A stretch of DNA of 52,500 nucleotides from Sphaeroforma sirkka (Eukaryota; Opisthokonta; Ichthyosporea; Ichthyophonida). Position 1 is the first letter of the stretch. Every line of letters begins with the position of its first letter. The stretch lies in the NCBI GenBank assembly GCA_001586965.3, contig LUCW03001579.1:47501-100000 (forward strand), given 5' to 3'. Under the pieces are notes generated by a model. The model did not search any database, was not told the DNA's origin, and saw only the letters and a program-made list of their open reading frames with translations. Below are positions 39,096 to 50,520 of the stretch, piece after piece. The translations under genes were made by a program, and so were the position numbers.

Positions 39096-41022
39096 GAAAA
39101 GCGCGATGATCTGGTTTGAACCAAAATTTGGAAGTAGTACTTCAACAGCGTGATTAGCCGGGGTATGGGGAACATCTGTTGATGAGTCAGGGACGGGTGA
39201 GGGTACGGTGGTTCTTCAACATGCTGGAGAAAAGATCCAAGATGTTCGTGGAGGGTCCAGATACCGTGGAAGTCGTGGCACTCCTGTAATTGTTGAAAGA
39301 GGTCAGGGCCAATAGGCGGCATTTTTGGGCCTACCAGGATGCGTCGAATCAGTCGTTGGATGCAGGTAAAGTGGCTGGTAGTGAACTTGTTACTACCGGG
39401 GCAGACAGGGCAGAGACAGCCGTCGGTGCGGTAGTCAAGCAACGTGAACATGTACGTATTCGATACAATCATAGCACAGAGCCGTATTGGTGTAGACTCG
39501 AAGCAGCGATTGAAGCTGTCGTGTCTGGCTATGTCTTGGTTTGAGGTTGGCGGTTTACCCATAACCAGTTGGTAGTAGTATTGGCGCCGGGCCATTGCCG
39601 CGATCTCTTTGTTCGATCAACGTTTTGTTGAGTTCCTGATGTCGTCATAGCGTTTGGCGGAGAGCTACATGGTCGGGTGTACGCCCGTCCGTGGTTTTGT
39701 GTACAGTTTTCAGGTGAGCATAGATACTGTACGGGAAGCGCAGTGATGGTTTGTCGTGGGCCCAGGTGGGTTGCGTCAGAGGGGTAAGTGGATTTGTGCT
39801 GGCCATTGAGTCGAGTTGTGTTCCCAGGCAACCTCCAAGGTAGTCTGCGAATGGTCGCGCGGAGAGCAGGCCGTAAAAGTGAAGTAAGTTTGTTTGATGT
39901 TTGGGAAACCGAGGGTATTTAGTGCCTGTGATGATGGCTGCTGCTTGGATGAGTGCTGAGTTAAAGCGCTCGAACAGGGGGTCCAACGTATCCTTCAATA
40001 TAGGCGGAGCCCAGGCAATAATGTTCAGCCCATATGTAGCCGTGGATAGGTTGAATGTTCGGAACATCACCAGTCGGTTGCGGGAGTGTCGCCAGCTGAA
40101 GCCATGGAAGCCATAAGCGCGGAAAGAGACGATACCCAGTGACAATGCTGCAACCAGGGATTTCATATGTCTCGCGAGGTTGATTCCTGGTACTCCGTGA
40201 GAGAGAGGGAACCCCAGATATTTGTAGTGTTTCGGTTCGGCATGTGTGGGCGCCATCTTGAGGGGTAGGTAACGTGTGTTCCAAGGTGCGTCTGCAAGCG
40301 TCAGCGTGATAAGCTCACCATTTATACGGAGGGTTGGCGCCGCGTGTTGCAAGTCGGTAGATTGTACTCGGGGTTTAATGATACCCTGTTCGAGGCCAGA
40401 TTTGCGTCCCCACACATCAATGTCATCTAAGAAGAGCTAGAGCGAAACCGATCGAGGGGCTTGGACCCGTGTGTCATCAACAAATAAATAAGAGCGGAGG
40501 AGCTTGGCCGAAATTGTGCTAGCGTGACAGCTAAGGAACCCATATAGATAGTAAAGAGCTGAGGGCCAACGATTGAGCTTGCAGGATGCCATTCGTTCTA
40601 TAGAATAGAGACGAGAGCGTGCCGCGGTATGTCACTCGGGTAGAGACCCTCCCAAACAGCGCGCGGAGGCAGTTGATCCAGTTTTTGGGCATTCCAGCGT
40701 GGCGCAGAAGTACCCATAGAAGTGGGAGAGCGACCTTGTCGTATGCCTTGGTTATGTCCAGACAGACGTCGTTCCACTCCTCTTCTAACTGTGTCTCAGA
40801 TTCCATGGCGGCAAGTGCTTGGGTATGACAGGAGTACCGTGATTTGAAGCCAGCTTGGGTAACATTGGTAGCAGAGCCGAGGTGGCTCGTAATCAGATTA
40901 AGAAAGCACTTTTCAAAGATGTGTCTGACTATTTGCGTAAGCGTGATGGGGCGGAAGTCGGCTTTCTTTGGGGGATGGTGAGTGACATCTGCATCGGTTT
41001 ATTGTTTGGGATGAAATTACTA

Positions 41023-41460
41023 GGTTTCAAACTATGTCTAAAGGAGTCAGTTAGCAGTTCAGGGCTGCAGGGAAGGTACCCGCCTCCTCGATCAGTAGCT
41101 CAGTGAATGCACTAGAAGTACTAAGTGAGTCTAATTTGTAAATAGACATAATAACGTAAGTCACGTTAATCATTAGCCAATATAAATAAAGTTCCATCTG
41201 AAGAAAAGTTAAAAAAAAAAAAAAAGACTTATTGGATTTTGAGAGATTGGCGGGAGGACCAAAATCTCAGTAGTAGTTCGGAGATTATAAAATTTGGTTT
41301 ATAATATCCTACATCGGGGTCTCAAATAGGTCCAAGTAGATGAGATAGCGTAGGTATTGCCATCAAAGTGAATTTAGAACACTTCGAAATATTGGGAGCT
41401 TGTAAATTTATTAAAATAGAAATAAAACCAATGTATTATCTCAATTGATCATCAGACTGA
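41023..41460 (+). repeat. Inverted copy of the interspersed repeat inserted in LINE ORF2
   Basis: 41100-41460 is the reverse complement of 38530-38130 with moderate divergence, including an A15 run and AGTTCCATCTGAAGAAAAGT. GAAATTACTAGGTTTCAAAC at 41023 also matches copy A in reverse. The repeat separates the endonuclease and RT parts of the LINE. With copy A it makes a 2.3-kb-spaced inverted pair that could fold back in RNA. Confidence 0.85.
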
Positions 41461-41807
41461 GAGGGTATTTTACAGTATCCGGTGGAACCACGTACGGGTT
41501 TGTAGAGTTGAATAGGGCCTCAAAGTAGCCAGCGAGGGTAGCGCCTGTATCATCGGCACCCGGTATGCAGGGTTAGCGTGGAGACCGTCGTTGGTACGCA
41601 ATATCTTTGAACATTTGAGCATTGCTTTGGGCGGTCAGACGTGGGCGGAACAAGTGGTTTGGCAGCCGCTGAACCCAGGGTCTGTTTAAGTCATAAAAGA
41701 ACCCTCCAAAGATTTGTGGGTTAGTGGCATAGCGCCAGATGCGGTCGAGGATCCGTAGCAGCCCTTTTGCTGGTCCATGTAAAGTGGGATACGAACGTAG
41801 TAAGTTC

Positions 41808-41900
41808 TGATGCGCCCGGATTTTGGCTTGGAATAGTCGCCCGGATTTTGGCTTGGAATAGTCGCGCCCGGATTTTGGCTTGGAATAGTCGCGCGCGGAT
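41808..41900 (-). repeat. 26-27-bp tandem repeat within LINE ORF2
   Basis: Three and a half units of GCCCGGATTTTGGCTTGGAA then TAGTCG. On the gene strand it reads RDYSKPKSG repeated. One unit is a base shorter, which shifts the frame and contributes to the decay of ORF2. Confidence 0.9.
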
Positions 41901-43019
41901 TTGTTGCGTAGAGGTGATACAGTCGATGGCGATATCGGTTTATATCCATGGGAGAGGAGGCGTTGGTTCGGAGGCGGCGGCATTGCTGGCATTTGTTGGG
42001 GGCGATGGATTTGATTCGTGGGAAGTATCTGGAGATCGAGTCCAAAGGTATGGTCAGCACAGATACCGTATTCGGTCAGCTTATAAGTTTGGAGGGAGGC
42101 GGGGGGTGGTAGGTCGATGATACGCATGTTCTGTAACAGTTGAGCCGCCAGCATAGAGGTAGTCCAAGTGCCACGTACTACGCAGAGTAGTCTCAACCGT
42201 TTTCATACGTAGTCCGTGGATTTGTAGATGCGTGGCCATACTTCCGGGCTTTGAAGTTGAAATCTCCCCACACGACATCTGGTTGGAAACCGCCAATCTC
42301 GGGGGGGATTCATGTATCGCCTGACGTCTTCTTCAGTAAGTGATTTGAGTGGAAAGTAGAACACAGCTATATGAACGCCAAAACACACAAAGAACACCGC
42401 GTTCGGTGAAGAGTGTACAAGTTGAAAATTTGATGGGTGGCGTTTGGAAAAGATACTAATACCACAGTGTGAAAGGTGTAAGATATTATACCGTGTAGTG
42501 TGATGTAGTATATGATAGCGTGTGTTCGAGCGTATATGATTAAGGAATGTGGTGTTATGCCAGGTTTCAACCACACACATAACATCAACCTGACTTAAAA
42601 TCGATATAACGTTCAAACACTTATCTGTGTGTGCTGTGTTGTCCATGTTGAGTCCTTGTGGGTTGAAGAGCGTTATCCTCATTGGTCCTAACATTGTTTA
42701 TCATCGGTCAATACTACTGGGCTCTCTTCTTTAACGATGTCAGCCATTTCTATATCATTGCCTGTCGTCGAAGAGTCTGTCTGTGGAAAGCTGAGGCTGC
42801 GTATTGCTATCCATCGTGTCGGACGATTGTGTCGGGGAGACCGTTGGTATATGAAGTCGTTCGGGTTTTACACGCGCTGATTCTTTAGCGTTTGTCGGGA
42901 TTCGTGGGTTAGGTGAGAAGAGGTTTGCATCATGCTTTGCTTGGTAAGCCTTCTGGAGACGATCCGCGGTAGATTGGTGAGAGACTACAGTAGTAGGCGT
43001 ATTTCTATATACGTTAATA

Positions 43020-43160
43020 ACGTTTTACGTCGTCAGCCCGAGAGTAATTTGGGACTTGTTCTCAAATTAATATAAGTATAGGTGGGTCAGCCCGAGAGAA
43101 CGTAAGAGTAATTTGAGACTTCTTCTCAGATTATTCTATTTATAGGATACGGGCCACTGG
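43020..43160. repeat. Two-copy ~65-bp repeat between LINE ORF1 and ORF2
   Basis: GTCAGCCCGAGAGTAATTTG, GGACTTGTTCTCAAATTA and a second diverged copy (CAGCCCGAGAGAACGTAAGA, GAGACTTCTTCTCAGATTA). Lies in the inter-ORF region. The sequence 43160-43500 holds nothing else that I can recognise. Confidence 0.7.
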
Positions 43161-43507
43161 CTAGCCGAGAGCCGAGGTCTGAGACTGAGCGTGGTACCAG
43201 AGAATATGATATATTTATTTCTAGAAAATATATACGAGTGCTAAAGTGTTCTGCATAAGGTTTCTCGTACTGATCACATGAGTTTTTACCCTGGCCAATC
43301 CAAGTGGTTGAACACTAGTACAAACACCATCAGTATAAAACTGAGGGTGAGATCATAAATAAATTTATTCGAATGCACCATACTTTAGATACATTTACAC
43401 TTTACTATTAGTCCCCACATCGCACGCTAACAACTTAGATTTAAAGTCTACTACATTGTACTCTAACAATTGGAGGATGTCTGCGTTAGTGGAGTTGACA
43501 AGTGGGC

Positions 43508-44407
43508 TCAGTAGTGCATCCATGCTACGGGCAAATTTTTTGGCGCTCGTTCATGTGTGCAGCGGGCCTCCCGCTTGGTGCGAAGATAGTAGATTAAAGC
43601 TGCTTTCATAACGGGATGTTGTTGGGAGCGGGGGTCGATGTTTTCATCAAGCTGCCATTTCCACGTAAGTGCTGCACGTCGTTTCACCTGGACGACAGCG
43701 TCGCTAGGAACACAAAGGCGGATGAAACTGGTGGAGCTTCCGCGGCGATTTGGCTGAGATACCGATTTAGACGGAAGAAGATACCAGAGAAAGTGGTGGC
43801 GATTGAGGACTGGTTGGGCATGCCAGTATTTTTCAAATACTGATTGGGATGGGGGCTTGCTGTTAGGGAAAATTGTTCGGAAGAGCCATACCGGAGTTAT
43901 GTCATCCATTCCATGAAGAGTTTTGTCCGGCATCGGGGGGCTCACCACTTTCGTCAAAAGGTGTTCGGGTACTGGCGGCTGCCTTTAGGACTGAGAAGCT
44001 GGTGGGGTCGGGTGTTTTTTAGGGCTCGGTTTTGCAGGTTTGTCCACTTTTGAGCGGTAGCTGGGAGGCTCACTGCTGCTATTGGGCGCCTGTGACCGCG
44101 GTCTTGCAGGCGGCGCAGGCGGGCTTGTGGAGCCAAATCGGAAAGTGTCGGGTGTGTCTTTATCTATAGGTGCACGGGTTTGGGATTTAAGGTCCCGGAG
44201 TTCGGATTCAAGGTTGGTTGTTTTTGCACAGAGGTTAGTGAGCATTTGGTGTATGGTTGATTTCCATTGGTCATCAATCAAAGGCTCCTTGGAGATGGGC
44301 CCATCATTGTTCGGTGCTGTTTGTGCCGGTCCCAAAATTTGATTGAGATTGGCCTGTAGAGTACTGACCTGGGCAGAGAGGTTTATGATCGATTTTTGTA
44401 TTTCCAA
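43508..44407 (-). pseudogene. LINE ORF1-like protein with coiled coil, frameshifted
   Basis: Two overlapping frames, 44407-43985 and 43957-43508, probably one ORF1 with a frameshift near 43970. The N-terminal part contains two related heptad blocks, NDQWKLEIQKSIINLSAQ and DDQWKSTIHQMLTNLCAK, spaced about 53 residues, typical of a trimerising coiled coil. A Pro/Ser-rich basic linker follows (RPRSQAPNSSSEPPSYRSK). The second part (KYWHAQPVLNRHHFLWYLLP, then a basic stretch) could be the nucleic-acid-binding C-terminus. No RRM or zinc knuckle is clear. Confidence 0.6.
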
Positions 44408-44666
44408 TTTCCATTGGTCATTGGGTAAGAAGTCGTTGGGGACGAACGTCTCAGCGGATGTAGGACTGTGGGACTATGGGACTGTGGCTCTCCAGACTCC
44501 CTACTGGATTTTTATTTTTATTTTATATAAAATCCAATTTCAAGTCAACGTTTTGGTGGGATCTGTGGCATTTTTGAAAGTGGCATTCAGTTCTACGCTG
44601 GTGACCTACTGGTCACCGAGATTTACGTTTCGGAGACGAAAATTTGAATCAAACGTCCGTCGTGAA

Positions 44667-44735
44667 AAATAAATATGGAGAAGTGAAAAATAAATATGGG
44701 GAAGTGAAAAATAGATATGGGGAAGTAAAAAGACG
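44667..44735 (+). repeat. 21-bp tandem repeat at the 5' boundary of the LINE
   Basis: Three units of GTGAAAAATAAATATGGGGA with minor changes. It sits exactly between the LINE 5' leader and repeat copy C. Confidence 0.9.
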
Positions 44736-45125
44736 ATAGTAGATGCAGGATATTATAAACTAAATTTTGTAATCTCTGAACTACTACTTACAGGTTTTGG
44801 TCTTCCCGCCAATCTCCAAAATCCAACAAGTCTATTTCTTCTTTTAACTTTTCTTCAGATGGAACTTTATTTATATTGGCTAATGTATTAACTTGACTTA
44901 CGTTCTCCTGTCCATCTACAAATTAAACATGTGGTCATGAACACTTAGTACTTCTAGTGAAAAATATCTAATAAAGAACAGCTAGAGGTACGTCCTGTGT
45001 GATTGAGAATATTAAGGCTCTTACCAAGAAGCAGTCCTGATCGTTCTTATACAAGCTACCACTGCTAAACCCTTACTGACTTAAATTGTATCTTAATTTA
45101 TATAACATAGTTTAAAACATAGAAA
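44735..45125 (-). repeat. Interspersed repeat family, copy C
   Basis: Same orientation as copies A and B. It contains the box A-like TTTAGCAGTGGTAGC and a mutated B-box position (GATCAGGAC). Shares ATTGGCGGGAAGACCAAAAC and AGTTCCATCTGAAGAAAAGT with copy A. Sequence from 45126 to 45700 beyond it shows nothing recognisable. Confidence 0.85.
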
Positions 45126-45704
45126 CATGATCGGAGTTCACAATAGGGATAATAATATTTATTTCAAAAATGACAAGTATGTATGTTACAATGTATGAAC
45201 ATATGGTATGGCTCTCATAGTCGCTGTAGTGGTTCAGGAAAGATTGATGGGAAGAAGTGGTCAGTAAATTCCCGTTTGAAGCTTTGGCCAAGTGAGTCGA
45301 CAATGGAAGATAGGCGCTGAGTCTATTAGTGCACATGATTTTTTGTGAAACAGTCGTTTTATAAATTCGGATAAACATGTACTTGGTGTATCGCATTGCT
45401 GATGATCACTCTCGTCAATGTTATCACCTCGATCGCTCTCTGCATTACATCTATGGCACAGCTGTGCAATAGTTGAAAGCGACGGCTTTTTATACTTACA
45501 CTAATAATTTGTTTTGTATCCTAGGTGCGGGGCCCATATCCGATACTAATCGAAATATGCCGCTGATCCTAGTTACAGGGTACAGCTCCATGTGCGATAG
45601 TCATGTTTTTTTATAGTGAACGCTAGTTAGTACTCGTATATAAATAATCACTTAGACACAAACAGTCAAACAACACATACTTAGTTGTTTGTAAATACAC
45701 ATTA

Positions 45705-47000
45705 TTGAGTAGTACTAAAACTATACTAGAGAATCCGAAAGCTACCATGTCTGAGAACACGAACGAACCCAGAGGAAGTAATGACAATCGTATCAGCTTT
45801 GACGAACTAATAGCTAGATCATTCGGCAGCTCCTTCAAAAACGCCAACAATGATAAAACCAACGATGATGACGCCGAAAACGCTAACGATGCTTACGTCG
45901 ATAGCAACACCAATAAACACGTACTCAGTCAGTGAAAATGGAGAGAATACCAACGAGAACATTGTTAGAGACGTTCATCATCTTGAGGCGGGAATAGCAA
46001 CATAAGTCACTTTCTTGCCAACCTATACTACCCCACCAGTATCAATAACCACACCAACAAGCACTACATCAACAACCGGAACAACTACCGTACCTACACC
46101 ACAAAAAGACCACCACAGCCACACCAACACCAACCTCACCTTCTGCACCTATCACAATCACACCGACAGCAGTCATCTTTACAACACATGAAGTCAAACC
46201 ATCACTATCTTTGACCCAAGATGACAAACAAAATGTTATACAGCCCATCCATCAACAAAATGCATCAATTGAGTGACCTCAGGGTACCCACCGTCTTTAC
46301 CCTCTTATGTTGCGGCACTGGAATAAAGACGCACCGCACAGTCGAATGAATATTCACTGGCCACTCTTAAACAGAGCTTGCCTGAGCCTTGGAAACAAAG
46401 AAGATCAAAAATAAAGCTAACACTGAACGAAGCTAAGAAGAACAATAGACCACTGGCCAATCTCAATCATCAAAATAATTACACTCTAGCATTCGCAGAA
46501 GGAACAGTTTGCTTGTGTAACAAGCGAGAGACCTTTCACTCGGCAGCAGATGCGATGCACGCGGTCATGCTACGCTTTGGCTACATATGGCAATTCACGC
46601 CAGGTTTTAGCACGGACGAGGCAGCTATGTGAGATATGATGACCTACCTTACCATATTGTGCGGATGGCTGTGCACACATACACCAAAGAGCATTGTACC
46701 ACAATGATGAATTTACATAAAATGTGATCATGCCCCCACAACTGTTAGCCACACTCCCGATAGCCGACTCTAATCGCAGACCAAATGCAAAATGCGATAG
46801 ATGCTTGCTCGAGGCACGCTATTACACATGCCAACACAAATGAACACACATAGTAGCCACACCAAACACATCAAACATACGCTTCTGCCGAGGTTACAAC
46901 TCTAACAATCCGAATGTAAACCCCTTGCACACGCACACGATATAGATTTATGCACAAGTGCGATGTACCCAACTGTGCAAATTCAACAGCTCATGCCACA
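45705..47000 (+). pseudogene. gag-like region of retroelement 1, broken
   Basis: Starts as an acidic, Asn/Asp-rich ORF (45705-45935), continues through a Thr/Pro-rich stretch in shifted frames, and then 46378-46632 encodes a block ending RFGYIWQFTPGFSTDEAA. The same block occurs on the minus strand at 49687-49466, as IRFSYTWILMPGLSTDEAA. Downstream, a shifted frame at about 46790-47050 carries Cys/His-rich sequence (CDRCLLEARYYTCQH; CTQLCKFNSSCHTTC), as in gag zinc motifs. It is a retroelement by company with the RT that follows; the class is undetermined. Confidence 0.55.
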
Positions 47001-47129
47001 CCACTTGTGTAACAAACCTCTAGCAAAGGCTCCCCTGTGCCAACAAACAAACCCCGTACATACACAGCCACAATTACAGCAGTAGTTTCCGATCTTATAC
47101 CGAAATTATAACATGTTGTCACATCTCAC

Positions 47130-47790
47130 ACATAGGTACAATACCCAGGCACCCTCTTGTATGTATTAGCTTACTCGATAGATACAAATATCTATACAAA
47201 GAGAACAGAAAGATACTAACGGATATACTCGTGAACGGTTCACCTATAGAATTTGATGGGAGTTCACCAAAATTGATATATAAGGAACTACCGACAGCCA
47301 GAGCCATCGCAAATGGCTACGTAGTACGATAGCTGATGAAGAGCGAGAAAAACAGTAATGGGCCCTGTATCTATTGACACACTGAGGAGCTGGTCTTATT
47401 ACTATCTATCGCCAATTAGTGTGCTCATCAAGTCACGGCCAGATGGCTCGCTAAAACGACGTCGTATACATCACTACAAGTATCAATCAACAAAACCAGT
47501 TCAGAGTACTCGAGTACTGTCGGCTCCGGCAGATTCTAGAGGATATAGCAGCGGCATCAGAGAGATCCACGCTCTCGGTTATCGATATCCGAGCTGCCAT
47601 TCGATTGATTTGCCTTTGCGACGAGGACGTCTTTTTGGTGGGATTCGTGTTCGAAGGTTCAGCTGATGCTTCGTAAGGGCGCTCCGCCGATTCGTAGACA
47701 ACTTCCTAGCCATCCACCCGCCCTAGAAAAGGAGAGTGTCAAGCTGCCCACATGCCACTTTTTGCCCATTTGCATATACCTATTGCTTGT
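47130..47790 (+). pseudogene. Reverse transcriptase fragment of retroelement 1, broken
   Basis: Read across frames, the plus strand gives VNGSPIEFDGSSPKLIYKEL, then SPISVLIKSRPDGSLKRR with IHHYKYQ (the usual SPI-x-V-x-K-x-DGS and D-x-R region), then LSVIDIRAAIRLICLCDEDV (the x-LD-x-x-x-A/Y-x-QI palm motif), then LRRFVDNFLAIHPP near 47695 (degenerate Y-x-D-D). The spacing between the last two is too short, so there is an internal deletion. The architecture is of the LTR or DIRS kind rather than LINE. Confidence 0.6.
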
Positions 47791-48062
47791 GAGAAATCTG
47801 CGACGAATGCTTTTATTGTGGAATTTATATGCTTACTCATCAACATACTCACACAAACAGTTAGCCTACTCATCAAAGTACTTTAGCAACTATTAAGCGG
47901 TCACTAGTGCCTTGCCAAACGCGTCATCTATGTTGTCAAGCTATATCGCCTGAAGTTGAGTGTTCTTGCATGGTTTCTCTACTCTGTGCTGTATATTTAT
48001 GCTCTATTTTACCGTTTATGTCCACTATATATGTACACTCTTTCCCAATTCTATTAAAAGAT

Positions 48063-48600
48063 TTATCTGAAGGCGTGAGTCTTTACCGTTTTGCGGTTTT
48101 TGTATCTGACTTGTTCGTCTTTCATGGCAGATATATCTGTTCCTGGGTTTTTAGCAATCCAGACCTCCATACGTGCTTGTTCTATTTGTTGCTCTTCATC
48201 CTGCTCCAATACAAGCCGGCCAACACCAGCGATCACACAGATTGGTTTATCAGATACTTCTTCCCTTACATCTTCAGTCATGTGTTCTAAAACGCGCTGC
48301 TTAGGGCCTGCTGAAGACTTGTACTCTCGACATTGTCAATGTTCTGTAGAACTGATCGGGATGTATATTCGCTTACCGATCGTACTATCTATGAATCATT
48401 GTGTCTACTCTACACATCAGACTGCCTTGTACTAATGGTGTTCGAGCACTGGCTTCCTATCGGTAATAAAACCTCCCATACCCTTCAGTTTGAACTCACA
48501 TATCTTCCATGAAGCCATTAAATCGCGCTTGGAGAATGCCTTAAGACCGGATTTCGGGCCAGCATTATCGCCTAGGTTAAAATTAGACTAGTGTTAGACA
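48063..48600 (-). pseudogene. Coding-like remnants downstream of retroelement 2 RT
   Basis: Minus-strand open segments at about 48585-48440 (DNAGPKSGLKAFSKRDLMAS, GMGGFITDRKPVLEHH) and 48340-48063 (VREEVSDKPICVIAGVGRLV, EEQQIEQARMEVWIAKNPG). They look protein-coding in composition and follow the RT-like fragment of the minus-strand element, so they may derive from its RNase H or another downstream domain. GMGGFI recalls the RNase H glycine strand, but this is a weak guess. I do not recognise the family. Confidence 0.35.
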
Positions 48601-48847
48601 TATAGTCTATAAACTTTGACCAAAGGTATGCTTGCAATTAACATAGTTAATTATTTTATACATTCCTAAACTACGAACTATTTGGCAAGAGCTATTTGCA
48701 TTTTATATACCTGACTGAGACAGTACTTGGCGGGCAGCGCCGTTCATGATTGAGAACCGGAGCATACCAAGTGGTTACTGCTCGTGAGTGGGGTTAGGCG
48801 GAAAGATTGCAAATTACAATCCATGTTAGTGAGTGTATAGTGTGACG

Positions 48848-49025
48848 ACGTATATACCCATGGCGGCGAACAGGCCCAAGGGCCATGATTTTGGCGTATT
48901 TAATGCGCCGCGACTTGGCCAATGGATCGCAAGAAAATCGCCTATGAATCGACTGAGATGCAGACCTGTGGTTTTAAAGGAAAAATCAAGTGCAATTTCG
49001 AGACGTTTGAAGCGTTGAGGGCTGC
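48848..49025 (-). pseudogene. Reverse transcriptase-like fragment of retroelement 2
   Basis: The minus-strand translation includes FKRLEIALDFSFKTTG and SRFIGDFLAIHWPS. The latter resembles RRFVDNFLAIHPP of element 1, at the position of the RT catalytic motif. The catalytic aspartate pair is altered (GD), so it is inactive. Confidence 0.45.
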
Positions 49026-49465
49026 TGTGATGCCAAAGAGTAATATTTTTTCAGCAATCAATTGTCTGTGCAAGTGCGAGCAGGGCTAGCTTGTAAAGCT
49101 GGGTTTTTACACCTTGGGAAATCACACTCGTGTAAATATCGACAGTTGCTTCACTGGTGTTGTAGTTATTGCCAGTGTGTAGGCTAGGTGTGATGGTGTT
49201 TGATGTGAACGTATTTGCCAATGTACGAATGTTAATGCAATTACAGTACAGGCTTTCTAGGAAACATAGTTGGCAAGACAAGGGTGGTATGCGATTCTGG
49301 TCTACTGCTAAGAATGTAGGTAGTAGCCGAAGGCGCGTAAGTGCGTATTGGGTGTTTTGGTTGTAAGATATGATCGGAGCAATTAGTTGTTCGTCGGAGC
49401 GTGCGATGCTACATATCTGCTGTGTGTGAGAGAGAGTTAAGCCAGCTACTCATCATGATCAGGTA

Positions 49466-50520
49466 CTATACCATGCCATCAACAGCAGCTTCATCAGTGC
49501 TTAAACCAGGCATGAGTATCCACGTATAACTAAATCTGATTCGTACAACCTTTATAACGTCGGTCGTTGTGAACTTCTCGCGTTTGCTACGATTGTGCAT
49601 GGTGCTTTGTTCGTATGCAAGTACCTCAATATTATTTTCTATACTTGGCAGCGGTTTATTACGTTCTTTCGTTTCTGCAAGAAACAACTTGTCCTGTGTG
49701 GTCTTGAGTTAGAAAGTTTTGCGTTGAATTTGGCTTAGACTCGCCAACAGGTAATGAGATGCTTTCTATTGTTCGGTGCACATCCCGTTTCCTTGGCATG
49801 AGATGTTAGAGATTTGACCAGAGAGTTGTTCGATTCTGGATGACTGAGATTCCATGGAGACCTTCTGATCGTGCAGCATTCGATGAAACCTGGCAATAAG
49901 CTCAAAAGATGCGGCATCGGTAGATGGAGTGAGAAGCAGTTGAGAAGCTGCAGGCAGCGGTATCGGATTAAATAGGGTTGGAGTAAGTAGCGAGGGCTGA
50001 GGTGGTAGGGAGGGGACTAGTACGGGTAATTGGACACCAGGGACCAGTTATAGGCCTCACGGAGAAGACTCAAGACACTGGGGGCGTTCATCGAAGGCGC
50101 AAGTATTATAGTGTCTGGGGGTGTAGGGATTGGAGTTAGATTGAAAATTGGTGGCGCAGAGATTTGTTATGCAGTAACACTTGGTGGTGTTGTGTTAGTG
50201 CTCCCTTAGGCGATTTCTTCATGGCTCATGTGGATAATGAGCTGTTGGGTACAAGAACAACAAATTTGTTTGGCAAAGAATCAATCCTGGTTTTGGGTTG
50301 GTTTTCTTGAAACCTTCGTTGCTCTTGGTAGACGAGGGCGTGGCCGCATCCTGGGTTGTTTGGGAGGAGTTGTCGTCATCTTCCTGCTCGGCTTGCAAAT
50401 CGGTGATTTTCTCGGTGGTGATGTTCCATTCTTTAGTAGGAGAGTTGGACGGCAAAGTTGGTTACTATTCAAGATCAATTGGTGTTTCAAAACTTGGTTG
50501 GCGGTTGTATCTACATGAGG
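49466..50520 (-). pseudogene. gag-like region of retroelement 2 (inverted relative of element 1)
   Basis: Minus strand, several frames: a hydrophilic N-terminal part (50455-50219), a probable coiled coil near 49920-49780 (FELIARFHRMLHDQKVSMES, RIEQLSGQISNIS) and the conserved block 49687-49466 (LAETKERNKPLP, ending MPGLSTDEAAVDGMV). That block is homologous to LNEAKKNNRPLA ending TPGFSTDEAAM in element 1. Stops and shifts break the ORF. Confidence 0.55.

Larger units (their letters stand above)
39086..42694 (-). pseudogene. LINE ORF2: endonuclease plus reverse transcriptase, broken
   Basis: The endonuclease part starts near 42694 with ITLFNPQGLN, then VDVMCVVETWHN and GISIFSKR. The GDFNFKARKYGH block lies in another frame near 42280, showing a frameshift. 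GICADHTFGLD follows near 42060. After a linker (GYFEALFNSTNPYV, near 41530) and the inserted repeat comes reverse transcriptase: FRPITLTQIVRHIFEKC, LDITKAYDKVALPLLWVLL, a damaged GILQ(G)-S region, and a FVDDT where the catalytic Y-x-D-D is expected. The thumb (39645-40415) and a C-terminal Cys/His segment (CLCPVCPGSN...H...C) complete it. These are family features of APE-class LINEs; the clade is undetermined. Confidence 0.82.
39086..44660 (-). mobile_element. Decayed APE-type non-LTR retrotransposon (LINE), minus strand
   Basis: ORF1 (44407-43508) is followed by an endonuclease/reverse transcriptase ORF2 (42694-39086). Order and domains match a two-ORF LINE. ORF2 has several stops and frameshifts and is split by a repeat insertion at 41023-41460, so the copy is dead. 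No target-site duplication could be assigned. The 5' end is placed only by the extent of ORF1 leader sequence, before short 21-bp repeats at 44667-44735. Confidence 0.85.
45700..50520. mobile_element. Pair of related decayed retroelements in head-to-tail-opposed (convergent) orientation
   Basis: Element 1 (plus, about 45705-47800) has gag-like then RT. Element 2 (minus, about 50520-48063) has gag-like then RT-like and further remnants. Both run toward 47.9-48.0 kb. Divergence between them is high at the protein level, so they are two insertions of one family or an old inverted duplication. I could not identify LTRs or terminal repeats by eye. Confidence 0.5.

Noticed and set aside
47358..47666. 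The 102-codon plus ORF as an independent gene
   Set aside because: It begins in the middle of an RT-like reading and continues the motif order of the fragment before it, so it is part of a decayed retroelement.
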